Shown: in pieces, positions 41,308 through 52,800 of the stretch
How the letters are laid out: each line of letters opens with the position of its first letter
How positions within the stretch are numbered: position 1 is the first letter of the stretch
Origin: Diplonema papillatum
Lineage: Eukaryota > Euglenozoa > Diplonemea > Diplonemida > Diplonemidae
Assembly: GCA_030068145.1 (NCBI GenBank)
Contig: JAPJBO010000741.1
Location: 1 to 64,000, forward strand
Reading direction: 5' to 3'
Length of the DNA stretch: 64,000 nt
Program-made: the position numbers and the translations under genes
The notes under the pieces: model-generated
What the model saw: the letters and a program-made list of their open reading frames with translations, nothing else
Database searches by the model: none
Told to the model about the DNA's origin: nothing

Positions 41308-42060
41308 CGTTGCGTGGTGTTCATCATCATGAACGGCCCATCATACAACCGCGAGGTGACTCCGAAGGGGCCGGCAACGAGAAGGGAATCCGTTCCTCAA
41401 CCGCGGCTCCCGCGTGGACCCCCGCCGCCACTCGGGGGCCGTCGTCAACGGAATCCTCGCTTGCTAGAGAGTGAAACTACCACACAATCAACCGCGTCCG
41501 CGACGACCCCTTTTCCAGGGTTTATCCCAGGGGGGTCCAACGGCGTCCAGCAGCTCTCATAAGAAAAAAAAACAGTCTAAAAAATGAGAGCCACCTCACG
41601 TTCAATTGCACTTGAAAGGAAGCTTCCTGAGTAGAGCCGGACCCCCGACCGAAAATCCAGAATCCTAGAATAGACCCTGTTTTCGGTAAAAAGGATGGGG
41701 TGCCAGACGACCTTTCAGCACGCCGAGGAAATCGTACTCCTTTTGTACTCCGGGCGAAAGGGACTCGCCCTCGCCCCCTCCTCCCCGAAGAAAAGCAGGC
41801 TTTTCGACGTGAGGAGACCGGGAACTCCCTGGAGGGATGGTCCCTGCACTCTAACTCGTCTCTCTTTCTCTCTCGGAATTGTCAGCGCGGTAGCGATGAC
41901 AGCGAGAACACATAGAGGTGGGAGGGGAGAGGCCCTGGGACTGCTAAGGCGTGACAACACCCTTTGACTTGTTTTATGTGTTCTCTCTCTCTCTCTTTTC
42001 GGACGATGCCAAAAGGGGGGAGGGGGGGAAGGGTTTGGGCACACGGTGCACAAGTCATTT
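41308..42060. other. GH74 3' region and dispersed repeats
   Basis: No gene. 41649-41675 (ACCGAAAATCCAGAATCCTAG) recurs reverse-complemented at about 50197-50222, near the lipase satellite. 41837-41875 (ATGGTCCCTGCACTCTAACT...) recurs at 48690-48725. Confidence 0.5.
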
Positions 42061-42061
42061 G

Positions 42062-42215
42062 AAAAACGCGTAATGAGTAGTCATATTACTACTGAAGAGT
42101 GCTTACTACCGCAGTAGTAAGAATGACTACTGCAGTAGTATTACTGTCAGTAACAATGCTTACGACTGACAGTAGTCACATGACTAGTAAGATCAGTAGT
42201 AAGTGACTAGTGCAC
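42062..42215. repeat. AGTAGT/ACTACT palindrome-rich patch
   Basis: Dense short inverted repeats such as CTTACTACCGCAGTAGTAAG and ACTACTGCAGTAGT, plus CTGTCAG...CTGACAG pairs. Likely to fold as a cruciform. Confidence 0.75.
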
Positions 42216-42784
42216 CGTGCAGGCTCGGGATATATCATTTTACCAAAAAGAAGTGCAAACGTATTCTCGTTGTGCAGACTAACGAAGAGGTGTCTCATCG
42301 TCAGCCATCTGTCAATCTTAGCGGCATCCGGCTTTCGTGAGGAGTACACAGCAGCTTTTCACAGCAGCGCTAGATGTGGAGGCAGCTATGTACGGCAGGA
42401 GCTCGCCCTGCAACCGTTACGGTTTGCATCGTTTTGACCACCAGCAAAAACAGGAAAACGTTTCACGACGGAGTGATGCGATCGCATTGATATGAGCAAC
42501 GTTCCCCAGTCTCCCCTCGCTCAACCGCTTCACCCCGCCCCAGGTCTCCATAGTCAACCGGAGATTTCTATACACGCACCGCACCGTCAATAATCGATGA
42601 CAATCGCCTGCTTTGCGGCATCAGAAGGCCTTCGATTGGCTCTCTGGGAAGTCTTACCAGGGCTTTTGTCAAGTGTTGACCAAGAAATGATCCCGTTCTC
42701 CCATCCTCCCCTGCTGTGGCCCCGCACAAATATCTAGCGGCCGAGAAATCGCGAAAATCCAGGGACCAGATCTTGCGTAGAGCA

Positions 42785-42935
42785 TAGTGGTAAAAGCTTC
42801 GAAACATCTTCAGTACCGGTCCGCGGTGTGAGGGAGCGTCCTGACGATCCTTTGGTCTCGCCACATGTTCGAGGGACGAAGCCGGAGGCGACAGAAACGC
42901 TACCACAGGGATAACTGGCTTGTGGCAGCCTGTGC
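42785..42935 (+). pseudogene. Degenerate 28S rRNA fragment (domain V)
   Basis: GTAAAAGCTTCG, CGATCCTTTGGTCTCGCC and ACCACAGGGATAACTGGCTT follow the order of the large-subunit rRNA peptidyl-transferase region, with many substitutions around them. It ends at TGTGGCAGCC and does not continue into the next conserved segment. Confidence 0.75.
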
Positions 42936-42989
42936 GAGGGTCTTGGATGGGGACAGGAATCATCATTATCAATAACTAGCAAAAGCCCT

Positions 42990-43740
42990 GAATCACACAT
43001 GCTTTCGCGCTGGGCGGTTTATGGTTTCCGTTTCCTTGTTCTGAAGTGCAAGCGAAGGCGACCATCTTGCCACCAGGTTTGTTCTATCATTAACTATCAG
43101 CCAACAACCATCTGTTTATGTTTTGCGAGACACACACACACACACACACACAACTCCACGAAAAAAACGGACGCACACATACTCGGGCAAAAGACAAAAG
43201 ACCCTTTTAGCGCGAGCAAGTTGCCATCGTCATCGACGTACCACACGTACGTGGTTCCGAACTAGTCCACCATGTGCTCAGGTCCTCATGTTCAAGAGCG
43301 TTGCAAATTGGAAGCTAGCGAGGCCCCAGTAGTCAACCCGCAGGGTTTGTCAGTTTCTTTTCGACAGTTGTTGTCAATGAAGCAAGGGGGAGTTTGACGC
43401 TCCACACATTAGAAGCTCGCAATCCAGGCCTTGTCCACACTATACCATACCGCACGCCTTCAGGAAAAAGTCGGAAGAAACTTCTTCCAGAGATGGACGT
43501 GCACTAGCAGAAGCAAGAGACAATATTGCCCGAAATCCGCCCAAATCAGGGGGTGTTCAACTTCTAGTACACAATTAGTGAGCGGAGTGCGTGCCACGGT
43601 GGGTTATCTGCTCTGCTGGAAGGCGCAACTTGCGGTCTCGACCGACAGTGCAGAGGCCCTTCGATGTTGCCATTCGCCCGTCGTGACTGCTTGCGTGCAC
43701 GACATGGCGGCTTCAATCAAGAATTAGCGCGAAGACTGTG
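42990..43740. other. Non-coding spacer with (CA)n
   Basis: Contains a short (CA)n run at about 43130-43152 and no recognisable gene. Confidence 0.45.
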
Positions 43741-43756
43741 CATTCTGTTCATCAGT

Positions 43757-43970
43757 TCCCCCGCTAAGGAAAAAAAAGGAAGAGTCAATTCCAATGACAC
43801 TGCGTGACACTGCGTGACAGGGATTGGCATGTTTTGTTAGCGTCTGGTCAACCTCTACGACCGCTTCGGAACCTTCTTCCAAAGAAGAAGCGTACGTAAG
43901 TAAAAACCCGAACGACTATCTGGACTACTCAGCATCGGATTGCCGGTATCGATTTCCATCAGATCCGACG
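43757..43970. repeat. 200-bp dispersed repeat, copy 1
   Basis: CCCGCTAAGGAAAAAAAAGG... to GGATTGCCGGTATCGATTTCC, matching 49062-49266 with a few indels (here a duplicated CACTGCGTGA; there an extra CAAAGGTTTTG). Confidence 0.85.
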
Positions 43971-46050
43971 ACCGAGTTACCCATCGCGGATGAGCGGTCC
44001 ACGTAAGCTCATCCTTCTGTTCTAGAGAGTTGACCCCGATAACAAAACGAGTGAACAATTTCTCGAAACAAAATCTAAGTGAACGCACACTCCAAAAAAG
44101 AAGAAGACACTGTTCTCCAGATGCTCCATGTTCTTAGTGGATAACACCATTCCCACTGCTGCTCAACCACCGCCACCAGATCCGACACGCACCCACTCAC
44201 CTTGAACTCAGCTCACTACCACCTCTGTATCCATTGCATACAACCCACTGCCACCTCAATTCGGATTTCATATTCGAGAAGTGAGGATTAGCAGTGCTGG
44301 AGCTTGGACTTGTGGGGTGAAGCCCGAAGTGGCCAGACTAGGACCATTCGGTCTCCAGTACACGACTTATCAGACACCGCCCCAACCAAGCACCACCCCT
44401 GGATTGCCCTCACTTTTCGGCTTCTCCGGCATTGCGGAGGCTAGCTGGGGCACTGGTGTTCAAGAAGAACAGTAAAAAGAAAACGTCCAACAGACCATCC
44501 GTGGGCTGGTCTGAAACGAGCAAGCAACACAAAAAAATACTCGACGTAGCTGCTTCGACTCCGAATGGAAGGGGGGAAATATAGAGGTAAGGGGCAAATA
44601 CAATGCAAACACAATCTGATTTGTTCTTCGCTTACACCACCGTGTGTTGTTTTCTCACTCAGGACTTTTGACCTGTTGTGTTTGTGTAATTTGTCCTGTA
44701 GGGGTAGACCCGCATGACCTCACGTCCGTTCAACACGTGGTTCGGTTGTTACAGCACTTTGGATCCCTTCTGTTCTTTGTCGGGCAGCATCGTCGAGCAT
44801 TTCCTTTCAAGCTGGCGCTTATGTAAAAGAAAATATCAGTTCCAAAACAAAAAAACCGCCGATGGCGAAAGCTTCTCTGAAGAAGTTAACTGCCTTCGGG
44901 TGGGCTAGTCTGTCTGGACTACTTTCTTGCTGTCGTCGGGGAAGAAGAAAGAAGAAGAAAAACTCTCGAAGAAGAAAACCTCTAAACCACAATAAACGCT
45001 AAAAAGGAAAAGGCCGCCCTTACTGAGTACAGATTTCATCAGCAAGGACGTAGCAATCGTCGCAGAGACGAGCAACGGTAGGGTCCGTCCACTTTTCGAT
45101 ATGGGTACTTTCAAGCACTCACGGAAGGAGACGCGTCCACAGAGGAGGCATTGCTGGCTTCTCTGGTCTCGGTTTGTGCCGACTGCACACTCTTGCAGAC
45201 CTGGCAGTGCAGGACACAGTCCCTGCGAAGACATGCCTTTCACACTAGCTGCTCCAGCTTCTTTCGGGTGCTGTCGGGGTAAAAAGAAAGAAAACACACA
45301 TGCACCAACCTGAACCTCACAAAACAAACAAAGGTCGGAAGACACCAATCTGTACGTCCCACGGGATCGTCGGACGAAACGCGAAAAACATCATTTTGCG
45401 AGCGCGGAAGAATGCTCGTCAACAGGATGCAACGTCCTTGCCGCTTCGATTGAACTCGAGGGGGCACTCGCACGCCGCGCCGCCGTTTGTTAGATGTCCC
45501 TATGTATGTACCCGCGGCAGGCCGCCCGGCGCGTGGGACTAGCACCGGAATTTTTGCAGTTTACTGAGGGAATAGGAGCAAGACGCATGGCTAGATGGGC
45601 ACGACCACCTTGAATCGACACCAGAAGAATTCGGGGTGGGGCTGGCTTCGACGACTGGTAATATCCCGGTAAAAAGGTAGCACTCCTGAACTAGCCCGAA
45701 CCAACAGGATCAAAGAATGTCAGTCACACCTTCCCGATTCTTTCATACTACCCCGTATTGCTGTCGGAATGCGGTGGCCCGATGGGCTCTCTCTCCATCA
45801 CAAGGGTAAAACCAATCTGTCTCACGACGGTCTATACATACAGTCTCACTGCGGGAATGCTGCTGCGCAGTCGTCAAGCCGCCCAAGAACCAGGTGGTTG
45901 GGGGGGTGTCGTTGGACGGGAGGAAAAAACACAATGTAAGTGATAGGTTTACCCTGGATGGGTTGATTCCTCTTCGTTCTTTCTTGCAGTCATTTCACCA
46001 AGAAGTATCCCGCAGACTTTACGTCAGCGAACACAAAAGGCGCAGACAGA
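43971..46050. other. Non-coding spacer
   Basis: About 2 kb without a supportable gene. Open frames are short and without family features. Includes purine-rich GAAGAAGAAA runs at 44940-44975. Confidence 0.4.
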
Positions 46051-46063
46051 CCTGTAAGCAGAA

Positions 46064-46147
46064 TTCCCAGCTCACGTTCCCTGTTAGTGGGTGGGCAATC
46101 CAACCCTGAAAGACAATTCTGCTTGTCTAGGTTAGGAAGAGCCGAGG
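46064..46147 (-). pseudogene. 28S rRNA fragment, antisense
   Basis: Reverse complement reads GGCTCTTCCTAACCTAGAC... CCCACTAACAGGGAACGTGAGCTGGG, the segment that in 28S follows the peptidyl-transferase loop. It corresponds to 47207-47278 in the opposite orientation. Confidence 0.85.
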
Positions 46148-46283
46148 TCGTTTCGTGGCTTCAACAACCAACGCGAAGACCGTGCACGTGCTCGGCGAGT
46201 ACTGTCCAAAAAGCCCGAGAAGCAGCAAGGGGGGGGGGCAGAACGTTTCGTCAAAACGCGACACTGCGCCCTCGGCGATTTCG

Positions 46284-46375
46284 ACAGAACTCGCGGGGGG
46301 GGGGGGGGGGGAGGGGGGGGGGGGGGGGGAGAGGAAGAAGGGGGGGTAAGGTGCGGGGGGGCGGCGGGGCACCTC
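46284..46375. repeat. Poly-G tract
   Basis: About 60 nt of almost pure G (G runs of about 20 and 18, broken by single A) followed by further G7 runs to 46372. Strong G-quadruplex potential on the plus strand. Confidence 0.9.
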
Positions 46376-46397
46376 GCACACTTCGCTGCCACGCATG

Positions 46398-47036
46398 AGA
46401 CGTCCCCATGTGTGCCCGCATCAGGCGGCGTGTGCGCGTGCATAGGGCGGTTTATGACTCTCAAAATGGAAGCAATGCCTAACGGGCATCGTACTTCTTT
46501 CTGTCCTAATCCTCACCCTCTGCCCTCCTGTCTCAAATCAAAGGCGATGCACGGTTGCACGGGTCTCAGCGAGAACCAGCCCAAGTCAAAGCAGCAGCAG
46601 GCTGTTTGTCAATACGGATGGTACGCCCCTTGCCGCTTCGCCCCTTGGAACTCACCCACCCGCCTCGGAAAATTGCAAGAGAACGCGGGGGCACCTTGCA
46701 CACTTCGCTGCCGCGCAATAGACGTCCCCATGCGTGCGGCGTGTGCACGCGTGCATAGGGCGGTTTATGACTCTCAAATGGAAGCAATGCCTAACGGGCA
46801 TCGTACATCTTTCTGTCCAAATCCTCTCCCTCTGCCCTCCTGTCTCAAATCAAAGGCGATGCACGGTTGCACGGGTCTCAGCGAGAACCAGCCCAAGTCA
46901 AAGCAGCAGCAGGCTGTTTGTCAATACGGATGGTACGCCCCTTGCCGCTTCGACCTTCGAACTCACCCACCCGCCTGGAATATTGCAAGAGAACGCGGGG
47001 GCACCTTGCACAGCGCATTAGACGTCCCCATGGATA
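46398..47036. repeat. 310-320-bp tandem repeat, units 1 and 2
   Basis: Two consecutive units (GGCGGTTTATGACTCTCAAA at about 46445 and 46760; GATGCACGGTTGCACGGGTC; CGCCCCTTGCCGCTTCG). A third unit lies at 47307-47610 after an interposed 28S fragment. Open frames through the units are not called as genes. Confidence 0.88.
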
Positions 47037-47178
47037 CACGATCTTCAGTACCGATCCTCGGTGTGAAAGCATGGCCTAACGATCCTTTGGTCTCGCTTCA
47101 TGGGATGAAGCCAGAGGTGACAGAAAAATTACCACAGGGATAACTGGCTTGTGGCAGCCAAGCGTTCATAGCGACGTT

Positions 47179-47210
<32 letters not shown>

Positions 47211-47258
47211 ACCTAGACAAGCAGAATTGTCTAAGGGTTGGATTGTTCACCCACTAAC

Positions 47259-47299
<41 letters not shown>

Positions 47300-47306
47300 C
47301 TCGTGC
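47037..47306 (+). pseudogene. 28S rRNA fragment: peptidyl-transferase region
   Basis: About 270 bp closely following eukaryotic 28S in order: TTCAGTACC, GATCCTTTGGTC, ACCACAGGGATAACTGGCTT, AGCGACGTTGCTTTTTGATC, GATGTCGGCTCTTCC, GGATTGTTCACCCACTAACA and TAGACCGTCGTGAGACAGGT. Sequence before and after is the 310-bp repeat, so this is an isolated fragment and not a full rRNA gene. Confidence 0.93.
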
Positions 47307-47610
47307 GGCGTGTGCACGCGCGCATAGGGCGGTTTATGACTCTCAAATGGAAGGAATGCCTAAAGGGCATCGTACTTCGCCAGATTCTTTCTGTCCAAAT
47401 CCTCTCCCCTCTGTCCTCCTGTCTCAAATCAAATGCGATGCACGGTTGCATGGGTCTCAGCGAGAACCATCTCAAGTCAAAGCAGCAGCAGACTGTTGGT
47501 CAATACGGGCGCTACGCCCCTTGCCGCTTCGACATTGGAACTCGCCCACCCTCCTCGAAAAACTGCAAGAGAATATGCGCAGTGTGTCCAGTCTCAGAGG
47601 CTGGAGTTAA
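47307..47610. repeat. 310-bp tandem repeat, unit 3
   Basis: Third, more diverged unit, starting immediately at the end of the 28S fragment (CTCGTGCGGCGTGTGCACGC) and fading near 47570. Confidence 0.85.
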
Positions 47611-47843
47611 AGAGGGTGGTCCACATCCAAAACCCGTGCAAAAGCACACCCGAAAAGCGGGAGCGACACCCCCTTTTTCAACTCCAGCTTTCTGAAGCTG
47701 GTCTCCACCGTGTGTCATCTTGCCGCCGTGTCATCTTCTCCCTCCTTCCCCTTCCCACCCCCCGTCCCTTCCTTGCCGCGAAACTTCTGAGGGTATATTC
47801 TCCGCTCTCCTTTTTCGCCTCAGTATCTTCGGCTTGTAGACCA

Positions 47844-48412
47844 TTTGCGGGACTTGATGCGCGACAACGCACTGCCCCGGTGCAGGGACGAATGTTGGCC
47901 ACCGTGCAACGACGTTCAATCAGTTTAAAAAAACCCCTCAAGAATCGCCAAAACCCGGGCTGTTCCAACCTCATGCGACAGGAAACAAGCACGGGGGCGG
48001 GGACACTCCGAAGTAAAAGGGGAACCGACGCGCCCTTTGCGGGACTTGATGCGCGACAACGCACTGCCCCGGTGCAGGGACGAATGCTGGCTACCGTGCA
48101 ACGACGTTCAATCAGTTTAAAAAAACCCCTCAAGAACCGCCAAAACCCGGGCTGTTCCAACCTCATGCGAGAGGAAACAAGCACGGGGGCGGGGACACTC
48201 CGAAGTAAAAGGGGAACCGACGCGCCCTTTGCGGGACTTGATGCGCGACAACGCACTGCCCCGATGCAGGGACGAATGCTGGCCACCGTGCAACGACGTT
48301 CAATCAGTTTAAAAAAACCCCTCAAGAACCGCCAAAACCCGGGCTGTTCCAACCTCATGCGACAGGAAACAAGCACGGGGGCGGGGACACTCCGAAGTAC
48401 AAGGGGAACCGG
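47844..48412. repeat. 192-bp tandem repeat (three units)
   Basis: Units start at 47844, 48036 and 48228 (TTTGCGGGACTTGATGCGCG). 192 is a multiple of three, so a frame stays open on each strand, but nothing indicates a protein. A piece (GGGGGCGGGGACACTCCGAAG) recurs at 49629-49660. Confidence 0.92.
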
Positions 48413-49826
48413 CTGACCCCTGGCTCTGAAACCCCGTCGACACAAGCAATGCGGGGGCTCGGCGGCACATATCATAATTGCCAAAAGGAGGAGAGCCCGC
48501 GAAACAACGTGTCAACACACGCCTGCCAGGCGGTCTCGTCCGCCAGTCAGAACGCCCCCGGCTGCGCCACCATCGGTGCAACAATCATCTTTGACAGGGC
48601 CACGGCTCGCTCCGCGCCCACGGCGCAACAACTTGCGCCCGCCGTAGTAGTACGGGATAGTAGTGGGGCGACCGGATACTCCTCGGAGAGATGGTCCCTG
48701 CACTCTAACTCGTCTCTCTCTCTCTCATAATCGCTCCCAGCGGTTCCCCCGCTGAGGAAGAAGAAAGAAGGAAAAAAAAAAAAAAAGGAAAAAGGCCGTT
48801 CCTGGTCCAGGAACGTGACGGTCAACCACAGCTTGCAAAGCTTGAGTCGGAGGCAGCACAGTGCCACAACCCCGTCCGCTTTGCCCTGTGGCTGACCGTC
48901 TCGACGAGCTTGTGTTCAGCGCGAGCGCCAAGCCCCAAGGTGCGCCACGCCTTGATGCTTTAGTTTGGGAAATCGGTAGCCACTTGATCCGTAGGCCCGT
49001 GGCTCTGCAGTACCGCCGAACACGTGAAGCTTGGCTCCCGTGTAGCAGGCTTTCCCTGCCTAACCCCCCGCTGAGGAAAAAAAGGAAGAGTCAATCCCAA
49101 TGGCACTGCGTGACAGGGATTGGCATGTTTCGTTAGCGTCTGGTCAACCTCTACGACCGCCTCGGGAACCTTCTTCCAAAGAAGAAGCGTACGTAAGTAC
49201 AAAGGTTTTGAAAAACCCGAACAACTACCTGGACTACTCAACATCGGATTGCCGGTATCGATTTCCGGGGGAGCGCCGACTGCGAGTCCTCCAGTCGGCG
49301 GATGAGGACCGGCCGAAGGGCGTGTTCGGTGGGTCCTGTGTACCTGTGTACATGTCTACGCTCTCATCACCACCCGGCTCCCAGCGACTCCCGGCCTCAA
49401 TCAGCAGCAGATCCCACAAAGGGTGTCGGTTCATCTTGACAGCACGAAAGGTGGATAGCGAGCGTGTAGCAAGTCACCTGCCGAATGCACCGCACATCCC
49501 GAAATCAATGGCCACTCTTACAAAACATCAAGCGAAACTTTAACTTTACGATTCTAAAAAAAAACACCCCAAAAAGCCTCGAAAAACGCTAAATATACCC
49601 CCGGGACTGTTAAAACCTACCCAAACAGGGGGCGGGGACACTCCGAAGTAAAAGGGGAACAGAAGGCTGCCCCTTGGCTCTGAAGGCCCCGCCGGCACAA
49701 GCAATGCGGGGGCTGGGCGGCACGTATCACAATCGCTCCCAGCGGGGAAGCGCCGAATGCTCATCCGCCGAGTCAGCGGATGAGCACCGGCCGAAGGGTG
49801 TGTTCGGGTTCGCTTGGGCGCTCGTG
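48413..49826. other. Repeat mosaic upstream of lipase gene
   Basis: Contains the 200-bp repeat copy 2 (49062-49266), the GCACAAGCAATGCGGGGGCT motif twice (48440, 49694) and a CCGGCCGAAGGGxGTGTTCGG motif twice (49307, 49788). No gene is recognised; the lipase promoter and 5' UTR should lie at the right end. Confidence 0.5.
49062..49266. repeat. 200-bp dispersed repeat, copy 2
   Basis: Matches 43757-43970 in the same orientation. Confidence 0.85.
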
Positions 49827-52800
49827 ATGGAGGTGTGCTCCACCGTCGTGAATCTGCTGCTCGGGCTGCGGGCGATGGTCGGCAACGTCTTCTACTTCTT
49901 CGGCGGCAACCGCAGCTTCATGCGCTGCCAAATGGGCATGGAGCAGGCGAAGACGTTCGAGGAGTGGTACCAGCACGCCATGGAGTACTGCAACTACTAC
50001 GGCTACTACGAATGGCGCCTGTGCACCACCGACGGGTGTGGGCTTTAGTTCATTAGTTTGTATTGTTTTTAGCCCCATGCAATGTGTGAGGAAGATCATT
50101 TGCAAATCTTCCACATGAAACCACGTCCAGGATTTGGGTTCAAGGTAGCGCGGTCAACGAAAAGCCTCTAGCATCCTTCGAAGTAAGCACAGGCGTTATT
50201 CTAGGATTCTGGATTTTCGGTTTTGAGGGGCGACTCTAGTCACTGACCAAGCAGTTCTCTTTTCATGCAGTGTTGGTCAAACTCACTTACTCATACATTC
50301 CTGCAGTTTAAGGCGAGTGTGTCAAGTGTCCAGATTATTCAACTACGTAGTGTGGCTACCAAGAATAACGACAAGGAGCGATATCAGGGCAGACTTGAGT
50401 GTGTCAAGTGTCCAGATTATTCAACTACGTAGTGTGGCTACCAAGAATAACGACAAGGAGCGATATCAGGGCAGACTTGAGTGTGTCAAGTGTCCAGATT
50501 ATTCAACTACGTAGTGTGGCTACCAAGAATAACGACAAGGAGCGATATCAGGGCAGACTTGAGTGTGTCAAGTGTCCAGATTATTCAACTACGTAGTGTG
50601 GCTACCAAGAATAACGACAAGGAGCGATATCAGGGCAGACTTGAGTGTGTCAAGTGTTCAGATTATTCAACTACGTAGTGTGGCTACCAAGAATAACGAC
50701 AAGGAGCGATATCAGGGCAGACTTGAGTGTGTCAAGTGTTCAGATTATTCAACTACGTAGTGTGGCTACCAAGAATAACGACAAGGAGCGATATCAGGGC
50801 AGACTTGAGTGTGTCAAGTGTTCAGATTATTCAACTACGTAGTGTGGCTACCAAGAATAACGACAAGGAGCGATATCAGGGCAGACTTGAGTGTGTCAAG
50901 TGTCCAGATTATTCAACTACGTAGTGTGGCTACCAAGAATAACGACAAGGAGCGATATCAGGGCAGACTTGAGTGTGTCAAGTGTCCAGATTATTCAACT
51001 ACGTAGTGTGGCTACCAAGAATAACGACAAGGAGCGATATCAGGGCAGACTTGAGTGTGTCAAGTGTTCAGATTATTCAACTACGTAGTGTGGCTACCAA
51101 GAATAACGACAAGGAGCGATATCAGGGCAGACTTGAGTGTGTCAAGTGTCCAGATTATTCAACTACGTAGTGTGGCTACCAAGAATAACGACAAGGAGCG
51201 ATATCAGGGCAGACTTGAGTGTGTCAAGTGTTCAGATTATTCAACTACGTAGTGTGGCTACCAAGAATAACGACAAGGAGCGATATCAGGGCAGACTTGA
51301 GTGTGTCAAGTGTCCAGATTATTCAACTACGTAGTGTGGCTACCAAGAATAACGACAAGGAGCGATATCAGGGCAGACTTGAGTGTGTCAAGTGTTCAGA
51401 TTATTCAACTACGTAGTGTGGCTACCAAGAATAACGACAAGGAGCGATATCAGGGCAGACTTGAGTGTGTCAAGTGTCCAGATTATTCAACTACGTAGTG
51501 TGGCTACCAAGAATAACGACAAGGAGCGATATCAGGGCAGACTTGAGTGTGTCAAGTGTTCAGATTATTCAACTACGTAGTGTGGCTACCAAGAATAACG
51601 ACAAGGAGCGATATCAGGGCAGACTTGAGTGTGTCAAGTGTCCAGATTATTCAACTACGTAGTGTGGCTACCAAGAATAACGACAAGGAGCGATATCAGG
51701 GCAGACTTGAGTGTGTCAAGTGTTCAGATTATTCAACTACGTAGTGTGGCTACCAAGAATAACGACAAGGAGCGATATCAGGGCAGACTTGAGTGTGTCA
51801 AGTGTTCAGATTATTCAACTACGTAGTGTGGCTACCAAGAATAACGACAAGGAGCGATATCAGGGCAGACTTGAGTGTGTCAAGTGTTCAGATTATTCAA
51901 CTACGTAGTGTGGCTACCAAGAATAACGACAAGGAGCGATATCAGGGCAGACTTGAGTGTGTCAAGTGTCCAGATTATTCAACTACGTAGTGTGGCTACC
52001 AAGAATAACGACAAGGAGCGATATCAGGGCAGACTTGAGTGTGTCAAGTGTTCAGATTATTCAACTACGTAGTGTGGCTACCAAGAATAACGACAAGGAG
52101 CGATATCAGGGCAGACTTGAGTGTGTCAAGTGTCCAGATTATTCAACTACGTAGTGTGGCTACCAAGAATAACGACAAGGAGCGATATCAGGGCAGACTT
52201 GAGTGTGTCAAGTGTTCAGATTATTCAACTACGTAGTGTGGCTACCAAGAATAACGACAAGGAGCGATATCAGGGCAGACTTGAGTGTGTCAAGTGTCCA
52301 GATTATTCAACTACGTAGTGTGGCTACCAAGAATAACGACAAGGAGCGATATCAGGGCAGACTTGAGTGTGTCAAGTGTTCAGATTATTCAACTACGTAG
52401 TGTGGCTACCAAGAATAACGACAAGGAGCGATATCAGGGCAGACTTGAGTGTGTCAAGTGTCCAGATTATTCAACTACGTAGTGTGGCTACCAAGAATAA
52501 CGACAAGGAGCGATATCAGGGCAGACTTGAGTGTGTCAAGTGTTCAGATTATTCAACTACGTAGTGTGGCTACCAAGAATAACGACAAGGAGCGATATCA
52601 GGGCAGACTTGAGTGTGTCAAGTGTTCAGATTATTCAACTACGTAGTGTGGCTACCAAGAATAACGACAAGGAGCGATATCAGGGCAGACTTGAGTGTGT
52701 CAAGTGTTCAGATTATTCAACTACGTAGTGTGGCTACCAAGAATAACGACAAGGAGCGATATCAGGGCAGACTTGAGTGTGTCAAGTGTTCAGATTATTC

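Noticed and set aside
46412..47143. 243-codon frame MPASGGVCACIGRF...
   Set aside because: Spans two units of the 310-bp repeat and runs into a 28S rRNA fragment; not a plausible protein.
47433..48416. 327-codon frame with three repeats of FAGLDARQRTAP
   Set aside because: The frame persists because the 192-bp repeat is a multiple of three; the reverse strand is equally open and neither resembles a protein.
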